Notes: generated by a model not told the origin, from the sequence alone. DNA of 36,748 bases from JAPUIN01 sp041580375 (GCA_041580375.1 JBFGDZ010000013.1:1-36748), one strand, 5' to 3'; positions 15,890 to 24,298 are shown, counted from the stretch's first letter. Translations and numbers: made by a program.

Positions 15890-16915
15890 TTGCTCGTCGA
15901 TCAGGCCCGCATCTCCGTCGTCGGTGGCAGGGGGGGCAACGGCTGCGTCAGCTTCCGGCGCGAGAAATACGTCCCGCGCGGCGGACCCGACGGCGGGAAC
16001 GGTGGCACCGGCGGGTCGGTCTTCCTCGTCTGCGATCCCTCGGTCAAGGGGCTGAACGCATTCCGCTACCGCAAGCGCTTCACGGCCGACCGCGGGCGTC
16101 ACGGCGAGGGCTCGAACCGGGCCGGGCGCAACGGCAAGGACCTCCTGATCCGCGTCCCCCCCGGCACGGTCGTGCGCTGCGAGGAGGGGGCCGGCCTCGA
16201 GGCCGATCTGACCGGCCCCGGGCATCGGGTGAGGGTCGCCGCCGGAGGGCGCGGCGGACGCGGCAACGCCTCGTTCGCCACGTCCACGCACCAGGCCCCG
16301 CGCGAGTCGGAGCCGGGCGCGCCGGGCGAGGAGCGCATGCTGCTCCTCGAGCTGAAGCTGATCGCCGACGCCGGAATCATCGGGTTCCCGAACGCCGGCA
16401 AATCGACGCTCATCGCGCGCATCTCCGCGGCGCGCCCGAAGATCGCCGACTACCCTTTCACGACGCTCGAGCCGAATCTGGGGGTGGTCGATCTGGGGGA
16501 GTTCCGAACCTTCGTCGTCGCCGACATCCCGGGGATGATCGAGGGGGCGCACACGGGACAGGGGCTGGGCATCCGGTTCCTCAGGCACGTCGAGCGGACC
16601 CGGCTGCTGATCCACCTGGTCGACGTCTCCGAGAACTCGGGGCGCGATCCGGTCCGCGACCTGGACGTGATCAACGGCGAGCTGGCCGCCTTCAGCGCCG
16701 ATCTCGCCGCCAAGCCCCAGGTCGTCGCTGCCAGCAAGATCGACGCGCTCGGCGACCGCTCACGCATGAAGTCGCTCGAGAGCCACTGCCTCGCTGCGGG
16801 CCTCCCCTTCGTGGCGGTCTCGGCCGTCACCGGGAAGGGGATCCGGGATCTGCTGGAGGAGGTCTGGAAGCGCATCGCACGGTCCGGGGAGTCGCGCGGC
16901 ACATCGGTCCGATGA
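15890..16915 (+). CDS. obgE: Obg family GTPase CgtA/ObgE
   Basis: 341 residues: glycine-rich Obg fold (about 1-158, GGRGGNGCVSFRREKYVPRG), then the G domain with P-loop GFPNAGKS (165-172), YPFTTLEPN switch, ADIPGMIEGA and a SKID guanine motif. It ends after the G domain, so the variable C-terminal Obg domain is absent, as in many lineages. It assists 50S maturation and stringent signalling. No ATG fits; TTG at 15890 with AGAGGGGG upstream is the best start. GTG 15883 is out of frame. Confidence 0.94.
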   Translation: MLVDQARISVVGGRGGNGCVSFRREKYVPRGGPDGGNGGTGGSVFLVCDPSVKGLNAFRYRKRFTADRGRHGEGSNRAGRNGKDLLIRVPPGTVVRCEEGAGLEADLTGPGHRVRVAAGGRGGRGNASFATSTHQAPRESEPGAPGEERMLLLELKLIADAGIIGFPNAGKSTLIARISAARPKIADYPFTTLEPNLGVVDLGEFRTFVVADIPGMIEGAHTGQGLGIRFLRHVERTRLLIHLVDVSENSGRDPVRDLDVINGELAAFSADLAAKPQVVAASKIDALGDRSRMKSLESHCLAAGLPFVAVSAVTGKGIRDLLEEVWKRIARSGESRGTSVR

Positions 16916-16958
16916 AGGGCGGGAGGACGCGGTCATTCAACTGAGGCACAAGGTCGAC

Positions 16959-17324
16959 ATGGCGGCCCGGGCCGCCGCCTCGAAGAAGGCGGAGGATCCG
17001 ATCGCCCTGGACCTGCGCGGTATCGCGTCGTTCACCGACTGCTTTCTGATCTGCTCGGGCAACCAGGCGCGCCAGACTCAGGCGATCTGCGACGCCGTCG
17101 TGGATGCTCTCGCGGAACGGGGGATGCGGCCCGGACACATCGAGGGGTACAACCTCGGCGAGTGGATCCTGATCGATTACTCCGATCTCGTCGTCCACGT
17201 CTTCACCCGCGAGACCCGCCGTTTCTACGGGCTCGAGAAGCTGTGGGGCGACGCTCCCGCGCTGGCGCCGCCCAGAGCGAAAAGTTCCAAGAAGAGAAAG
17301 GTTTCCGCCGACCGCAAGGGTTGA
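16959..17324 (+). CDS. rsfS: Ribosomal silencing factor RsfS
   Basis: 121 residues from ATG 16959. KKAEDPIALDLRGIASFTDC, FLICSGNQARQTQAICDAV, GYNLGEWILIDYSDLVVHVF and RRFYGLEKLWGDAP are the conserved blocks of RsfS/Iojap, which binds L14 and blocks subunit joining in starved cells. The tail is basic. This start gives a slightly short first helix and has no good ribosome site. An ideal GGGAGG at 16921-16926 lies 8 nt before an in-frame ATT at 16935, which would add eight helix-compatible residues, so initiation at ATT is possible. It lies 43 nt after obgE, the usual neighbour. Confidence 0.93.
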   Translation: MAARAAASKKAEDPIALDLRGIASFTDCFLICSGNQARQTQAICDAVVDALAERGMRPGHIEGYNLGEWILIDYSDLVVHVFTRETRRFYGLEKLWGDAPALAPPRAKSSKKRKVSADRKG

Positions 17325-17349
17325 CTTTCCCAGGGCCCACCTTTAAATT
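17321..17349 (+). promoter_or_regulatory. Promoter before the activator-dksA-lapAB cluster
   Basis: TTGACT (17321-17326) overlaps the rsfS stop; a 17-nt spacer leads to TAAATT (17344-17349). The leader is short, with GGGAGG before GTG 17379. The surrounding run is unusually AT-rich for the window. Confidence 0.65.
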
Positions 17350-17378
17350 ACCCGACCTAATTCGGAAGGGAGGTGCCC

Positions 17379-18347
17379 GTGAGCACCGCCGCTCACCTCG
17401 TCGCAGGCCCCGGGGCCCACCGCTCCGCGCGGATGTCCCGTTTGATGGAGACGGCGCGGCGGGTGGCGGGGAGCGATGCGAACATCCTCCTCTGCGGCGA
17501 AAGCGGCACCGGCAAGGACGTGCTGGCCCGCTTTCTGCACGACGCCAGCCGCCGGAGCCGGGCTCCGTTCGTCACCATCACCTGCGCGAACATTCCCGCC
17601 GAACTCCTCGAAAGCGAGCTGTTCGGACACGAAAAGGGGGCCTTCACCGGGGCGGCGGAGCGTAAGATCGGGCGATTCGAGAGGGCCCATGGCGGCACCA
17701 TCCTGATCGACGGCGTATCCGAGCTGGCGCCCCCCCTCCAGGGGAAGCTGCTGCGGGTGGTCCAGGAGCGATCGTTCGAGCGCCTCGCGGGCGTGAGCAC
17801 CATCGACGTCGACGTGCGGATCCTGGCCTCGACGCAGGTCGATCTCGAGCCTCTCGTGCGGAGCGGGCGGTTCCGGAAGGACCTGTTTTATCGTTTGAAC
17901 GTCATCCGGCTGGATCTCCCGCCGCTGCGCGACCGGATGGAGGACTTGCCGCTGCTGGCGGCGGAGATCCTGCGGGGCATCGCGCGCGAGGCGAGCGGCC
18001 GGCCGAAGCGGCTCTCGGCGGGGGCCCTGAGCCGTCTGCAGCGGCACGACTGGCCGGGAAACGTGAGGGAGCTGCGCAACGTGCTTTCGAGCGCCGCGAT
18101 ACTGACGGCGGGCGACTCCATCGGACCGGACGCGATCCGGATCGCGCCGATCGGCGAATCGGCCGCCGCCCGGCCCGGGCCGTTCGCGGCAGCGCTGAGG
18201 GACCGCCTGTCCCTGCGGCAGCTGGAGGAAGCCTACATCCGGGAGGTCCTGCGCGCGGCGGGCGGGAACCGCACCGAAGCGGCGCGGGTGCTCGGCATCA
18301 ATCGAAAGACTCTGCTGGAGAAGCGGAAGCGCTACGGAATCCCCTGA
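17379..18347 (+). CDS. Sigma-54 activator-like AAA+ protein without receiver, Fis-type HTH
   Basis: 322 residues. There is no sensory domain: the AAA+ core starts near residue 20. Walker A is GESGTGKD (40-47), the sigma-54 contact loop GAFTGA is present (87-92), and FRKDLFYRLNVI and WPGNVREL are intact. The Walker B strand reads TILIDGVSE, so the usual D-E pair is D111-G112, which would weaken ATP hydrolysis in a standard activator. A Fis-type HTH closes the protein (GGNRTEAARVLGINRKTLLE). Start: GTG 17379, five nt after GGGAGG; GTG 17373 overlaps that site. It heads a close cluster with dksA-like, lapAB and gpmI genes. Confidence 0.88.
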   Translation: MSTAAHLVAGPGAHRSARMSRLMETARRVAGSDANILLCGESGTGKDVLARFLHDASRRSRAPFVTITCANIPAELLESELFGHEKGAFTGAAERKIGRFERAHGGTILIDGVSELAPPLQGKLLRVVQERSFERLAGVSTIDVDVRILASTQVDLEPLVRSGRFRKDLFYRLNVIRLDLPPLRDRMEDLPLLAAEILRGIAREASGRPKRLSAGALSRLQRHDWPGNVRELRNVLSSAAILTAGDSIGPDAIRIAPIGESAAARPGPFAAALRDRLSLRQLEEAYIREVLRAAGGNRTEAARVLGINRKTLLEKRKRYGIP

Positions 18348-18389
18348 ACCGGAGGAGGGTCGGGGTTGGCCTCGAAAGGACGACGGGTC

Positions 18390-18752
18390 ATGCGTAAGCT
18401 GTCGAAGAAGCAGTTGGACGGATACAAGAAGCGCCTCCTGGACAAGAAACGGGGTCTCACGGAAGCCTACAAAAAGAACACCACCTACGGCCGCCTGACG
18501 GACGACGAGGGGACCCAGGATCTTGCGGACAAGGCATCGAGCGCCTACACGAAGGAGTTTCTCTATTCCCTCTCCAACACGGATCGTGAGATCCTTCAGC
18601 AGGTGGACCAGGCGCTGCACCGGCTCAACCGGGGCAAGTACGGCACCTGCGTGGAGTGTGGGGAAGAGCTCAACCGCAAGAGGCTCGAGGCGGTGCCGTG
18701 GGCCAGCCACTGCCTGAAGTGCCAGGAGAAGATCGAGAAGGGTCTGCTCTGA
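18390..18752 (+). CDS. DksA/TraR-family C4 zinc-finger protein
   Basis: 120 residues from ATG 18390: a long coiled helical hairpin (KLSKKQLDGYKKRLLDKKRG) and a C-terminal zinc finger, CVEC...CLKC. The family enters the RNA polymerase secondary channel with ppGpp. The hairpin tip lacks a plain DXXDXA, having TDDEGTQDLADKA, so the mode of action is uncertain. Alternative start: TTG 18366, which adds eight residues and has a much better ribosome site (GGAGGAGGG at 18351-18359). The gap to the preceding gene is only 18-42 nt. Confidence 0.88.
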   Translation: MRKLSKKQLDGYKKRLLDKKRGLTEAYKKNTTYGRLTDDEGTQDLADKASSAYTKEFLYSLSNTDREILQQVDQALHRLNRGKYGTCVECGEELNRKRLEAVPWASHCLKCQEKIEKGLL

Positions 18753-18801
18753 GGGCCCGGAGCCCCGTCCGCCGCCCGGGGCCCGGCGAAGGATTCGCAG
18801 C

Positions 18802-20184
18802 ATGAAGATCCGCACCATCCTCTACCTGCTGATCGGCGCGATCGTCGTCGCCGCACTCTCCGTCGTCTACAACGCCAACCGCGACATCCTGGATCAGCAG
18901 CTGATCATCGGACACGGGATCGCGATGCCGGTATGGCTCACGATCCTGGCGGTGAGCGGCGTGTCGATGCTCATCCCCCTCCTGTTCGGGCTCCTGCGGG
19001 ATCTGCGCAAGATGTTCCACGGCCTGACCGCGCGCCGGAAGGTGCGCTCGCTGAAAGAAGCCGAAGAGCGCTACCTGCTCGGCATCGAGTCCCGCCTGAA
19101 CGGACGCGAGGAACGCGCCCTCGAGCACTTCGAGGCCGTCCTGGCGACCGAGCCGAATCACTTCGAGGCTCTCATGAAGGCGGGCGAGGTGCTCCGGTCG
19201 ATGCGCCGCTACGCCGAGGCGATCGAGTACCACCGGCGAGCCTCACGCGTGAAGGAGGGAGATCTGCGCCCGCTCTACGCTCTGGTCTCCGACTACGAGG
19301 AGTCGGGAGCGACGGAGAACGCCAAGGCGGTCCTCAACCGGATCATCACCCAGAGTCCGAAGAAATCGGTGGCCGCCTACATGAAGTTCCGCGACATCCT
19401 CATCAACGAGGCGGCCTGGGACAAGGCCTGGGACATGCAGCAGCGGATCGAGGGGCTGCGCCGGGAGATCGGACGGCTGCGGAAGCCCGAGAAGAAGTTC
19501 CACCTGGGCATCCGTTACATGCTGGCGCAGCGGCACATCGAGGCGGGCCGCGAGCGCGAGGCGATCGGCATCCTGCGGCGCCTCGCCAAAACCGAGCCGG
19601 CGTTCGTGCCCGCGCATCTGCGTCTGGGCAAGGCGCTGGTCGCGATCGGGCAGCCCGAGGAGGCGGTCGAGGTCTGGGAGGAGGGTTACCAGGCGACGAG
19701 CCACCCGATCTTCCTGACGACGATGGAGAACTACTACCTGCACATGGAGCAGCCCCGGCGGGCCATCGAGTCGCTTCAGAACGCGGTCTTCAAGAGCAAG
19801 AACGACATCATCCCGCGTTTCTTCCTCGGGAAGCTGTACTACAGGCTCGAGATGATCGACGAAGCGCTGGATCAGTTCCTGCAGCTCAAGGGCCACGTGA
19901 CCTACTTCCCCGCGCTGCACTACTACCTGGCCAAGACGATGGAGCGGCACGGCAACTTCCGCGACGCGCTACGCGAGCTCGAGACGGTTCTGCGGCAGGC
20001 CGAGGTGCTGAAGGTCGAGTACGCCTGCGCGACCTGCTCGCGCAAGTTTCCCGACTGGATCGATTACTGCTCGCGCTGCGGCGAATGGAACAGCGTCCAG
20101 TTCGACTTTCGCGAGGAGCGGCCCGTCGAGGAGCTCGGCCTCCCCACCGCGCCCGTCTACACGACCGAATCTCAAGAGATCTGA
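18802..20184 (+). CDS. LapA-LapB fusion: two membrane segments, TPR scaffold, rubredoxin-like zinc ribbon
   Basis: 460 residues. Residues 1-70 have two membrane segments (about 5-23 and 43-64) joined by a short loop with NANRDILDQQ, matching the layout of LapA (DUF1049). Residues ~85-395 are TPRs, and the C-terminus has CATC...CSRC (C409, C412, C423, C426), the rubredoxin-type metal site of LapB/YciM. In E. coli LapA and LapB are separate adjacent genes; LapB has a single anchor and controls FtsH-mediated turnover of LpxC in LPS synthesis. Here both are one chain. It is followed by gpmI after 3 nt. The function is inferred from LapB. Confidence 0.85.
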   Translation: MKIRTILYLLIGAIVVAALSVVYNANRDILDQQLIIGHGIAMPVWLTILAVSGVSMLIPLLFGLLRDLRKMFHGLTARRKVRSLKEAEERYLLGIESRLNGREERALEHFEAVLATEPNHFEALMKAGEVLRSMRRYAEAIEYHRRASRVKEGDLRPLYALVSDYEESGATENAKAVLNRIITQSPKKSVAAYMKFRDILINEAAWDKAWDMQQRIEGLRREIGRLRKPEKKFHLGIRYMLAQRHIEAGREREAIGILRRLAKTEPAFVPAHLRLGKALVAIGQPEEAVEVWEEGYQATSHPIFLTTMENYYLHMEQPRRAIESLQNAVFKSKNDIIPRFFLGKLYYRLEMIDEALDQFLQLKGHVTYFPALHYYLAKTMERHGNFRDALRELETVLRQAEVLKVEYACATCSRKFPDWIDYCSRCGEWNSVQFDFREERPVEELGLPTAPVYTTESQEI

Positions 20185-20187
20185 GGG

Positions 20188-21747
20188 ATGGCGCGTCCCC
20201 TCCCCCTGGTCCTCATCGTCCTGGACGGCTGGGGGCACAGCGACGCGATCGAGGGCAATGCCATCCGAGCGAGCCGGCCGGAGTTCCTCGAATCGCTGCG
20301 CGCCCGCTACCCGTCGACCCTCCTGCACGCCGCCGGCGAGGCGGTCGGCCTCCCGCCCGGCTACATCGGCAACTCCGAGGTGGGCCACCTGTGCCTGGGG
20401 GCCGGGCGGGTCGTCTTCCAGGATCTGGCGCGCATCTCGCGCGCCATCGAGGACGGCTCCTTCGAACGGAACGAGATCCTGCGGCGCGCCGCCGACGAGG
20501 CGGCGCGGGAGGAGCGCGCGCTTCACCTCATGGGGCTCCTCAGCGACGGCGGCGTGCACAGCCACGTCGATCACCTGGCGGCCCTGGTGCGTCTGGCCCG
20601 CGCGCGCCGCGTCGGCAACCTGTACGTCCACGCCTTCCTGGACGGGCGGGACACGCCGCCCCGGAGTGCCCTCCGGTACGTGCGCCTCGTCGAGGAGATC
20701 CTGAGGCGGGAGCGGCTCGGCTCGCTCGCCACGGTGTCCGGGCGCTACTACGCGATGGATCGCGACAACCGTTGGGATCGGACGGCGGCCGCCTACCGCG
20801 CCATCACGAGGCGCGAGGGGGTCCGCCGCCCCTCGGCGGCCGCGGCGGTCGAAGCCTCCTACGCCGGCGGCACGGACGACGAGTTCCTCGTCCCCGCCGT
20901 GATCGCGGCAGCCGACGCAGCCGGCCCGCGCCGCGATCCGCGCGTGCGCGACGGCGACGGCGTCGTGTTCTTCAACTTCCGCGCCGATCGCGCCCGGCAG
21001 CTGACCCGCGCGTTCACGGAGGGGGACGACTTCGACGAGTTCGATCGCGGCCCGCGTCCCTCCCCCGGCACGTTCGTCTGCTTCACGGCCTACAACCGGG
21101 CCTGGTCGCTTCCCGTGGCCTTCACGCCGCAGCACCTCGACGGGACCCTGGGCGAGGTCGTCGGCGGCGCGGGCCTCCGTCAGCTGCGCATCGCCGAGAC
21201 CGAGAAATACGCGCACGTGACCTACTTCTTCAACGGGGGCGAGGAGCGGACCTTCCCGGGCGAGGACCGATGCCTGATCCCCTCTCCGAAGATACCGACC
21301 TACGATCGGAAGCCGGAGATGAGCGCGCTTGAGGTGACGGAGGAGGTCGTGCGGCGGATCCGGGCGGAGCCCGGCCAGGTCGTCATTCTGAACTACGCCA
21401 ACGCCGACATGGTGGGGCACACGGGGCGCTTCGACGAGACCGTTGAGGCCTGCCGCACGCTCGATCGCTGCGTGGAGAAGGTCGTGACCGCCACCCTCGC
21501 GCTCGGGGGCACGGCGCTCGTGACCGCCGATCACGGCAACGCCGAGCAGATGATCGATCCCGAGGGCGGAGGTCCACACACCGCGCACACGATGAACGAC
21601 GTTCCGCTCTACCTCGCCGGAGAGGGGTTCGAGGGAAAGCGGCTGCGCGGGGGCGGCCTGCTGGCCGACGTCGCGCCGACGATGCTCGGGTTCCTCGGGA
21701 TCCCGTTGCCGAAGGAGATGGAGGGCCGGTCCCTGATTGAGGGATAG
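20188..21747 (+). CDS. gpmI: 2,3-bisphosphoglycerate-independent phosphoglycerate mutase
   Basis: 519 residues, full length. LIVLDGWGHSDAIEGNAI, the phosphorylated Ser in GYIGNSEVGHLCLG (S63), HLMGLLSDGGVHSH, GRDTPPRS and the C-terminal metal site ALVTADHGNAEQM are all conserved. It interconverts 3- and 2-phosphoglycerate with two Mn ions. It starts 3 nt after the lapAB stop and so depends on upstream transcription. Confidence 0.97.
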   Translation: MARPLPLVLIVLDGWGHSDAIEGNAIRASRPEFLESLRARYPSTLLHAAGEAVGLPPGYIGNSEVGHLCLGAGRVVFQDLARISRAIEDGSFERNEILRRAADEAAREERALHLMGLLSDGGVHSHVDHLAALVRLARARRVGNLYVHAFLDGRDTPPRSALRYVRLVEEILRRERLGSLATVSGRYYAMDRDNRWDRTAAAYRAITRREGVRRPSAAAAVEASYAGGTDDEFLVPAVIAAADAAGPRRDPRVRDGDGVVFFNFRADRARQLTRAFTEGDDFDEFDRGPRPSPGTFVCFTAYNRAWSLPVAFTPQHLDGTLGEVVGGAGLRQLRIAETEKYAHVTYFFNGGEERTFPGEDRCLIPSPKIPTYDRKPEMSALEVTEEVVRRIRAEPGQVVILNYANADMVGHTGRFDETVEACRTLDRCVEKVVTATLALGGTALVTADHGNAEQMIDPEGGGPHTAHTMNDVPLYLAGEGFEGKRLRGGGLLADVAPTMLGFLGIPLPKEMEGRSLIEG

Positions 21748-21753
21748 GTCCGG

Positions 21754-22509
21754 TTGCTCATCGATCGCCGTTGGCCCCGTCGCGCCGTGGAGATCTGTCT
21801 CGCGGCGCTCCTCCCGGCCGACTGTCTCCTCTGCGGCGACCCCCTACCCTGGCGCCAGGAGGGGAGCGTCTGCCGCCCCTGCTGGTCACTCGTCCCCTGG
21901 GCCGCGGGCATGCGCCCGGGCGCCGGGGCCCTCCGCGCCGTCCTCTGGGGCTCGGACTACGAGGGCCGGCTGAGGGATCTGATCCACGCCTGCAAGTTCG
22001 AGCGTCTCGACTTTCTCGGGCGGCCTCTCGGCGAGCGGCTGGCTGAGCGTGTGGCCCCCCTGTTCGACGGCGCGTTGAGCCGGCCCGACCTCGTCGTCCC
22101 GGTCCCCCTGCACCGGTGGCGGCGATTGCGGCGGGGTTTCAACCAGGCGCGCCTCCTGGCCGCGCCGCTCGCCGGGCGCCTCGAGATTCCGCTCGCGCGA
22201 CGCGCCCTGATCCGGCGCGACGCGGGGAGGCGCCAGCTGGGGTTGTCCCGGCGCCAGCGGCTCGCGGCCCTGGATGCCTGCTATGCCGCGCCGTCCGGCG
22301 GACGCGGGGCGCGACTCGCCGGGCTCCGCGTGCTTCTGGTCGACGACGTGATGACGACCGGCGCGACGCTCGAGGCGTGTGCCCGGGTCCTGCTGCGGGC
22401 CGGGGCGCGCTCGGTGATCGGGTGCGTGCTGGCGCGCACGCCGGAGTGCGGAGGGCGGGGCGCTCGTCGGTCGCGGGACGGGCCGATCCCCCCGGGGCTC
22501 AGTAGCTGA
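21754..22509 (+). CDS. ComF-family phosphoribosyltransferase-like protein
   Basis: 251 residues. An N-terminal zinc ribbon (CLLCGDPLP ... CRPCW) precedes a type I PRTase fold, with VPVPLHRWRRLRRGFNQA and the PRPP loop VLLVDDVMTTGATLEACA. ComF relatives act in DNA uptake or recombination; the substrate is not established. The start is TTG 21754, six nt after gpmI. The 3' end overlaps the convergent zinc-ribbon gene by 11 nt, and the last ~20 residues look non-conserved. Confidence 0.9.
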   Translation: MLIDRRWPRRAVEICLAALLPADCLLCGDPLPWRQEGSVCRPCWSLVPWAAGMRPGAGALRAVLWGSDYEGRLRDLIHACKFERLDFLGRPLGERLAERVAPLFDGALSRPDLVVPVPLHRWRRLRRGFNQARLLAAPLAGRLEIPLARRALIRRDAGRRQLGLSRRQRLAALDACYAAPSGGRGARLAGLRVLLVDDVMTTGATLEACARVLLRAGARSVIGCVLARTPECGGRGARRSRDGPIPPGLSS

Positions 22510-22960
22510 GCTTGCGCAGGAAGCGCTTGCGCTCGAGCTGGGCCAGCATGGCGAAGTAGGGGCCCTGCCGGCTGAGGTATCGATCCCAGGTGCCGATGAA
22601 GGCGACCAGGCGATCGATCCCGTCCTTGGGAACCCACACGCCGTGATCGCTCCGGCACTTGTAGATGGCGACGCCGGAGTTCGCCGAATAGTTCACCGGA
22701 CGCATGACCCCGATGCAATAGGGGCACTTGACGATGCGGCGCGTCTCCTGATCCCCGAGCCGATACGTCGGCTTCGAGGTGATCCGGTACCGCGTGATTC
22801 GCTGCAGCTGATCCGATGGGATCGACTTCGGACCGATCTCGATGATCCACTTCAGCCGCCCCTCCTCGAGCCACGACCCGCCGCAACGATCGCAGGCCTC
22901 GATCGGCACGTTGAAGTACCGACGGGGAGCCATCTTCGATCCGCAGCCCGAGCAGAACAT
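22499..22960 (-). CDS. Two zinc-ribbon protein (zf-TFIIB type)
   Basis: 153 residues from ATG 22958-22960. MFCSGCGSKMAPRRYFNVPI followed by CDRCGGSWLEEGRLK is a TFIIB-type zinc ribbon; a second pair, CPYCIGVMRP ... YKCRSDHGVWV, follows. The C-terminus is basic and helical (LERKRFLRKLSY). Function is unknown; such proteins are usually called transcription-factor zinc-finger proteins by fold alone. The frame is open to an ATG at 23018-23020, but that codon forms part of the -10 box of the promoter at 23018-23046. GGGAGGGG lies 9 nt before the chosen start. Confidence 0.78.
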   Translation of the reverse strand: MFCSGCGSKMAPRRYFNVPIEACDRCGGSWLEEGRLKWIIEIGPKSIPSDQLQRITRYRITSKPTYRLGDQETRRIVKCPYCIGVMRPVNYSANSGVAIYKCRSDHGVWVPKDGIDRLVAFIGTWDRYLSRQGPYFAMLAQLERKRFLRKLSY

Positions 22961-23017
22961 CCGCGAAGTCCCCTCCCGCGCGATGATGGACGAACGTTCC
23001 TGATCCGCAGCCCACTT

Positions 23018-23046
23018 CATATACGCCCAGAACCCTTGTCCCGCAA
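23018..23046 (-). promoter_or_regulatory. Promoter of the zinc-ribbon gene
   Basis: Minus strand: TTGCGG (23041-23046), 17-nt spacer, TATATG (23018-23023). This excludes the ATG within the -10 as a start. Confidence 0.55.
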
Positions 23047-23147
23047 GGATTTTGGAGGATGCGCGGCGGCCCTGCGCGGTCGGTCCCGGCCCCGGGGCGC
23101 GTGTCGGATTTCGGACACGGGGCGCGGCGGGCTTCGCGCGCCCGCGT

Positions 23148-23176
23148 TTGACAGTGCCGGGGGGGTACAGTAGGAT
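23148..23176 (+). promoter_or_regulatory. Promoter of the cyclophilin-like gene
   Basis: Perfect TTGACA (23148-23153), 17-nt spacer, TAGGAT (23171-23176). The leader would be about 110 nt, long for this window, with no recognised riboswitch. Between this and the divergent promoter lies a 6-bp hairpin (CGTGTC / GACACG, 23100-23119). Confidence 0.75.
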
Positions 23177-23292
23177 CTTTCGGCCGCGCGGCTCCGTGCC
23201 GCGCGTCGATCTTATGGGAGCCGGTGCGAGCCCTCCGTGGCCCCGCGCGGCCCTCCGGTTCGCCGGGATTCCGAAAAGTCGAGGTGCATGAG

Positions 23293-24282
23293 ATGTTCGA
23301 CCGCAGAAGGATCAGACCGTCGGCGCGCTGGACGGGCGTCCTCGCCGTCGCCATCGCGGCGGCCGTGCTGAGCCTCCCGATCCTCTCCGAGGAGGGCGCG
23401 AAGCTCTACGTCTACCTGGAGACGGCGGGGCCCTACATGTACGCCGGGGATCCGACTCAGGTCTCGATCCTGTTCAAGAACATCGGCGACGCCCCCTGGA
23501 CCAATCCCGGCATGGACATCGCGGCCGGCTTCGAGGTGTTCGACGCCGAGGGCAAGAAGCTCGAGCAGGCGAAACCGCCCGCTCTCGCGCTGGAGACGCA
23601 GCCGAAGGTCCTTCAGCCGAACGCCTACTTCGGACAGATCGTCGACCTCGACAAGCTGTTCCCGAAGGTCAACTCGATCGGCTCGTACCGGATCACCTGG
23701 TCGGCACCCGACGTTCCGGCCCAATCGGTCGTCGCGCGCGTCATCCGCAAGTACGATCCGGAGCTGGACTACCAGGCGACGATCCGGACGGAGTTCGGCA
23801 ACATCGTGCTGGACTTCTACAAGGAGCTGGCCCCCCTGCACGTGAAGAACTTCATCGATCTGGCCAACCAGAACTTCTACGACGATCGCACGACCTTCCA
23901 TCTCGTGATGAAGGACCAGGTCGTGTTCGGCGGCTCGCCCACCGGGGACGAACGGGGGTCGCCGGGCTACAACCTGCCGCCCGAGCCGAACGGCCTCAAG
24001 ATCCTCACGGGATCGGTCGCCCAGGTGCGCAATGCCCTCACCGGATTGAACGAGTCGGGCTGCATCTTCCTGATCGCGGCCGCGCCGCAGCCGCAGATGG
24101 ACGGCCGCTACACGGTCTTCGCGCGCGTCGTGGAGGGGCTCGAGACGGTGAAGTCGATCACGAACCTTCCGACCGCGGGCGGGGAGGCTCCCGGCGTGGC
24201 CAGCCGCCCGATCAAGGACGTCGTGATCAAGTCGATCCGGATCGAGCAGAAGAAGCCGAAGAAAGGCGAGAAGCGGTCCTGA
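23293..24282 (+). CDS. Exported cyclophilin-type PPIase domain protein, catalytic Arg replaced
   Basis: 329 residues. A signal peptide or anchor (about 12-31) is followed by a beta-rich domain (33-152) and a cyclophilin domain (about 160-320: ATIRTEFGNIVLDFYKELAP, VKNFIDLANQNFYDD). The usual TFHRVIPxFMIQGGDPTG is TFHLVMKDQVVFGGSPTGD here, so the catalytic Arg is L204 and the Gln/Asp pair is changed. GSQFFI is GCIFLI. Prolyl isomerase activity is therefore doubtful; a chaperone or binding role is an inference. ATG 23293 has GAGGTG upstream. It lies in the envelope or periplasm. Confidence 0.85.
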   Translation: MFDRRRIRPSARWTGVLAVAIAAAVLSLPILSEEGAKLYVYLETAGPYMYAGDPTQVSILFKNIGDAPWTNPGMDIAAGFEVFDAEGKKLEQAKPPALALETQPKVLQPNAYFGQIVDLDKLFPKVNSIGSYRITWSAPDVPAQSVVARVIRKYDPELDYQATIRTEFGNIVLDFYKELAPLHVKNFIDLANQNFYDDRTTFHLVMKDQVVFGGSPTGDERGSPGYNLPPEPNGLKILTGSVAQVRNALTGLNESGCIFLIAAAPQPQMDGRYTVFARVVEGLETVKSITNLPTAGGEAPGVASRPIKDVVIKSIRIEQKKPKKGEKRS

Positions 24283-24298
24283 GGACCCGGTCGGGCCC

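Noticed and set aside
22961..23020. Longer start for the zinc-ribbon protein
   Set aside because: Its ATG lies inside the -10 hexamer of the only plausible promoter; the next in-frame ATG has a ribosome site and begins the zinc ribbon.
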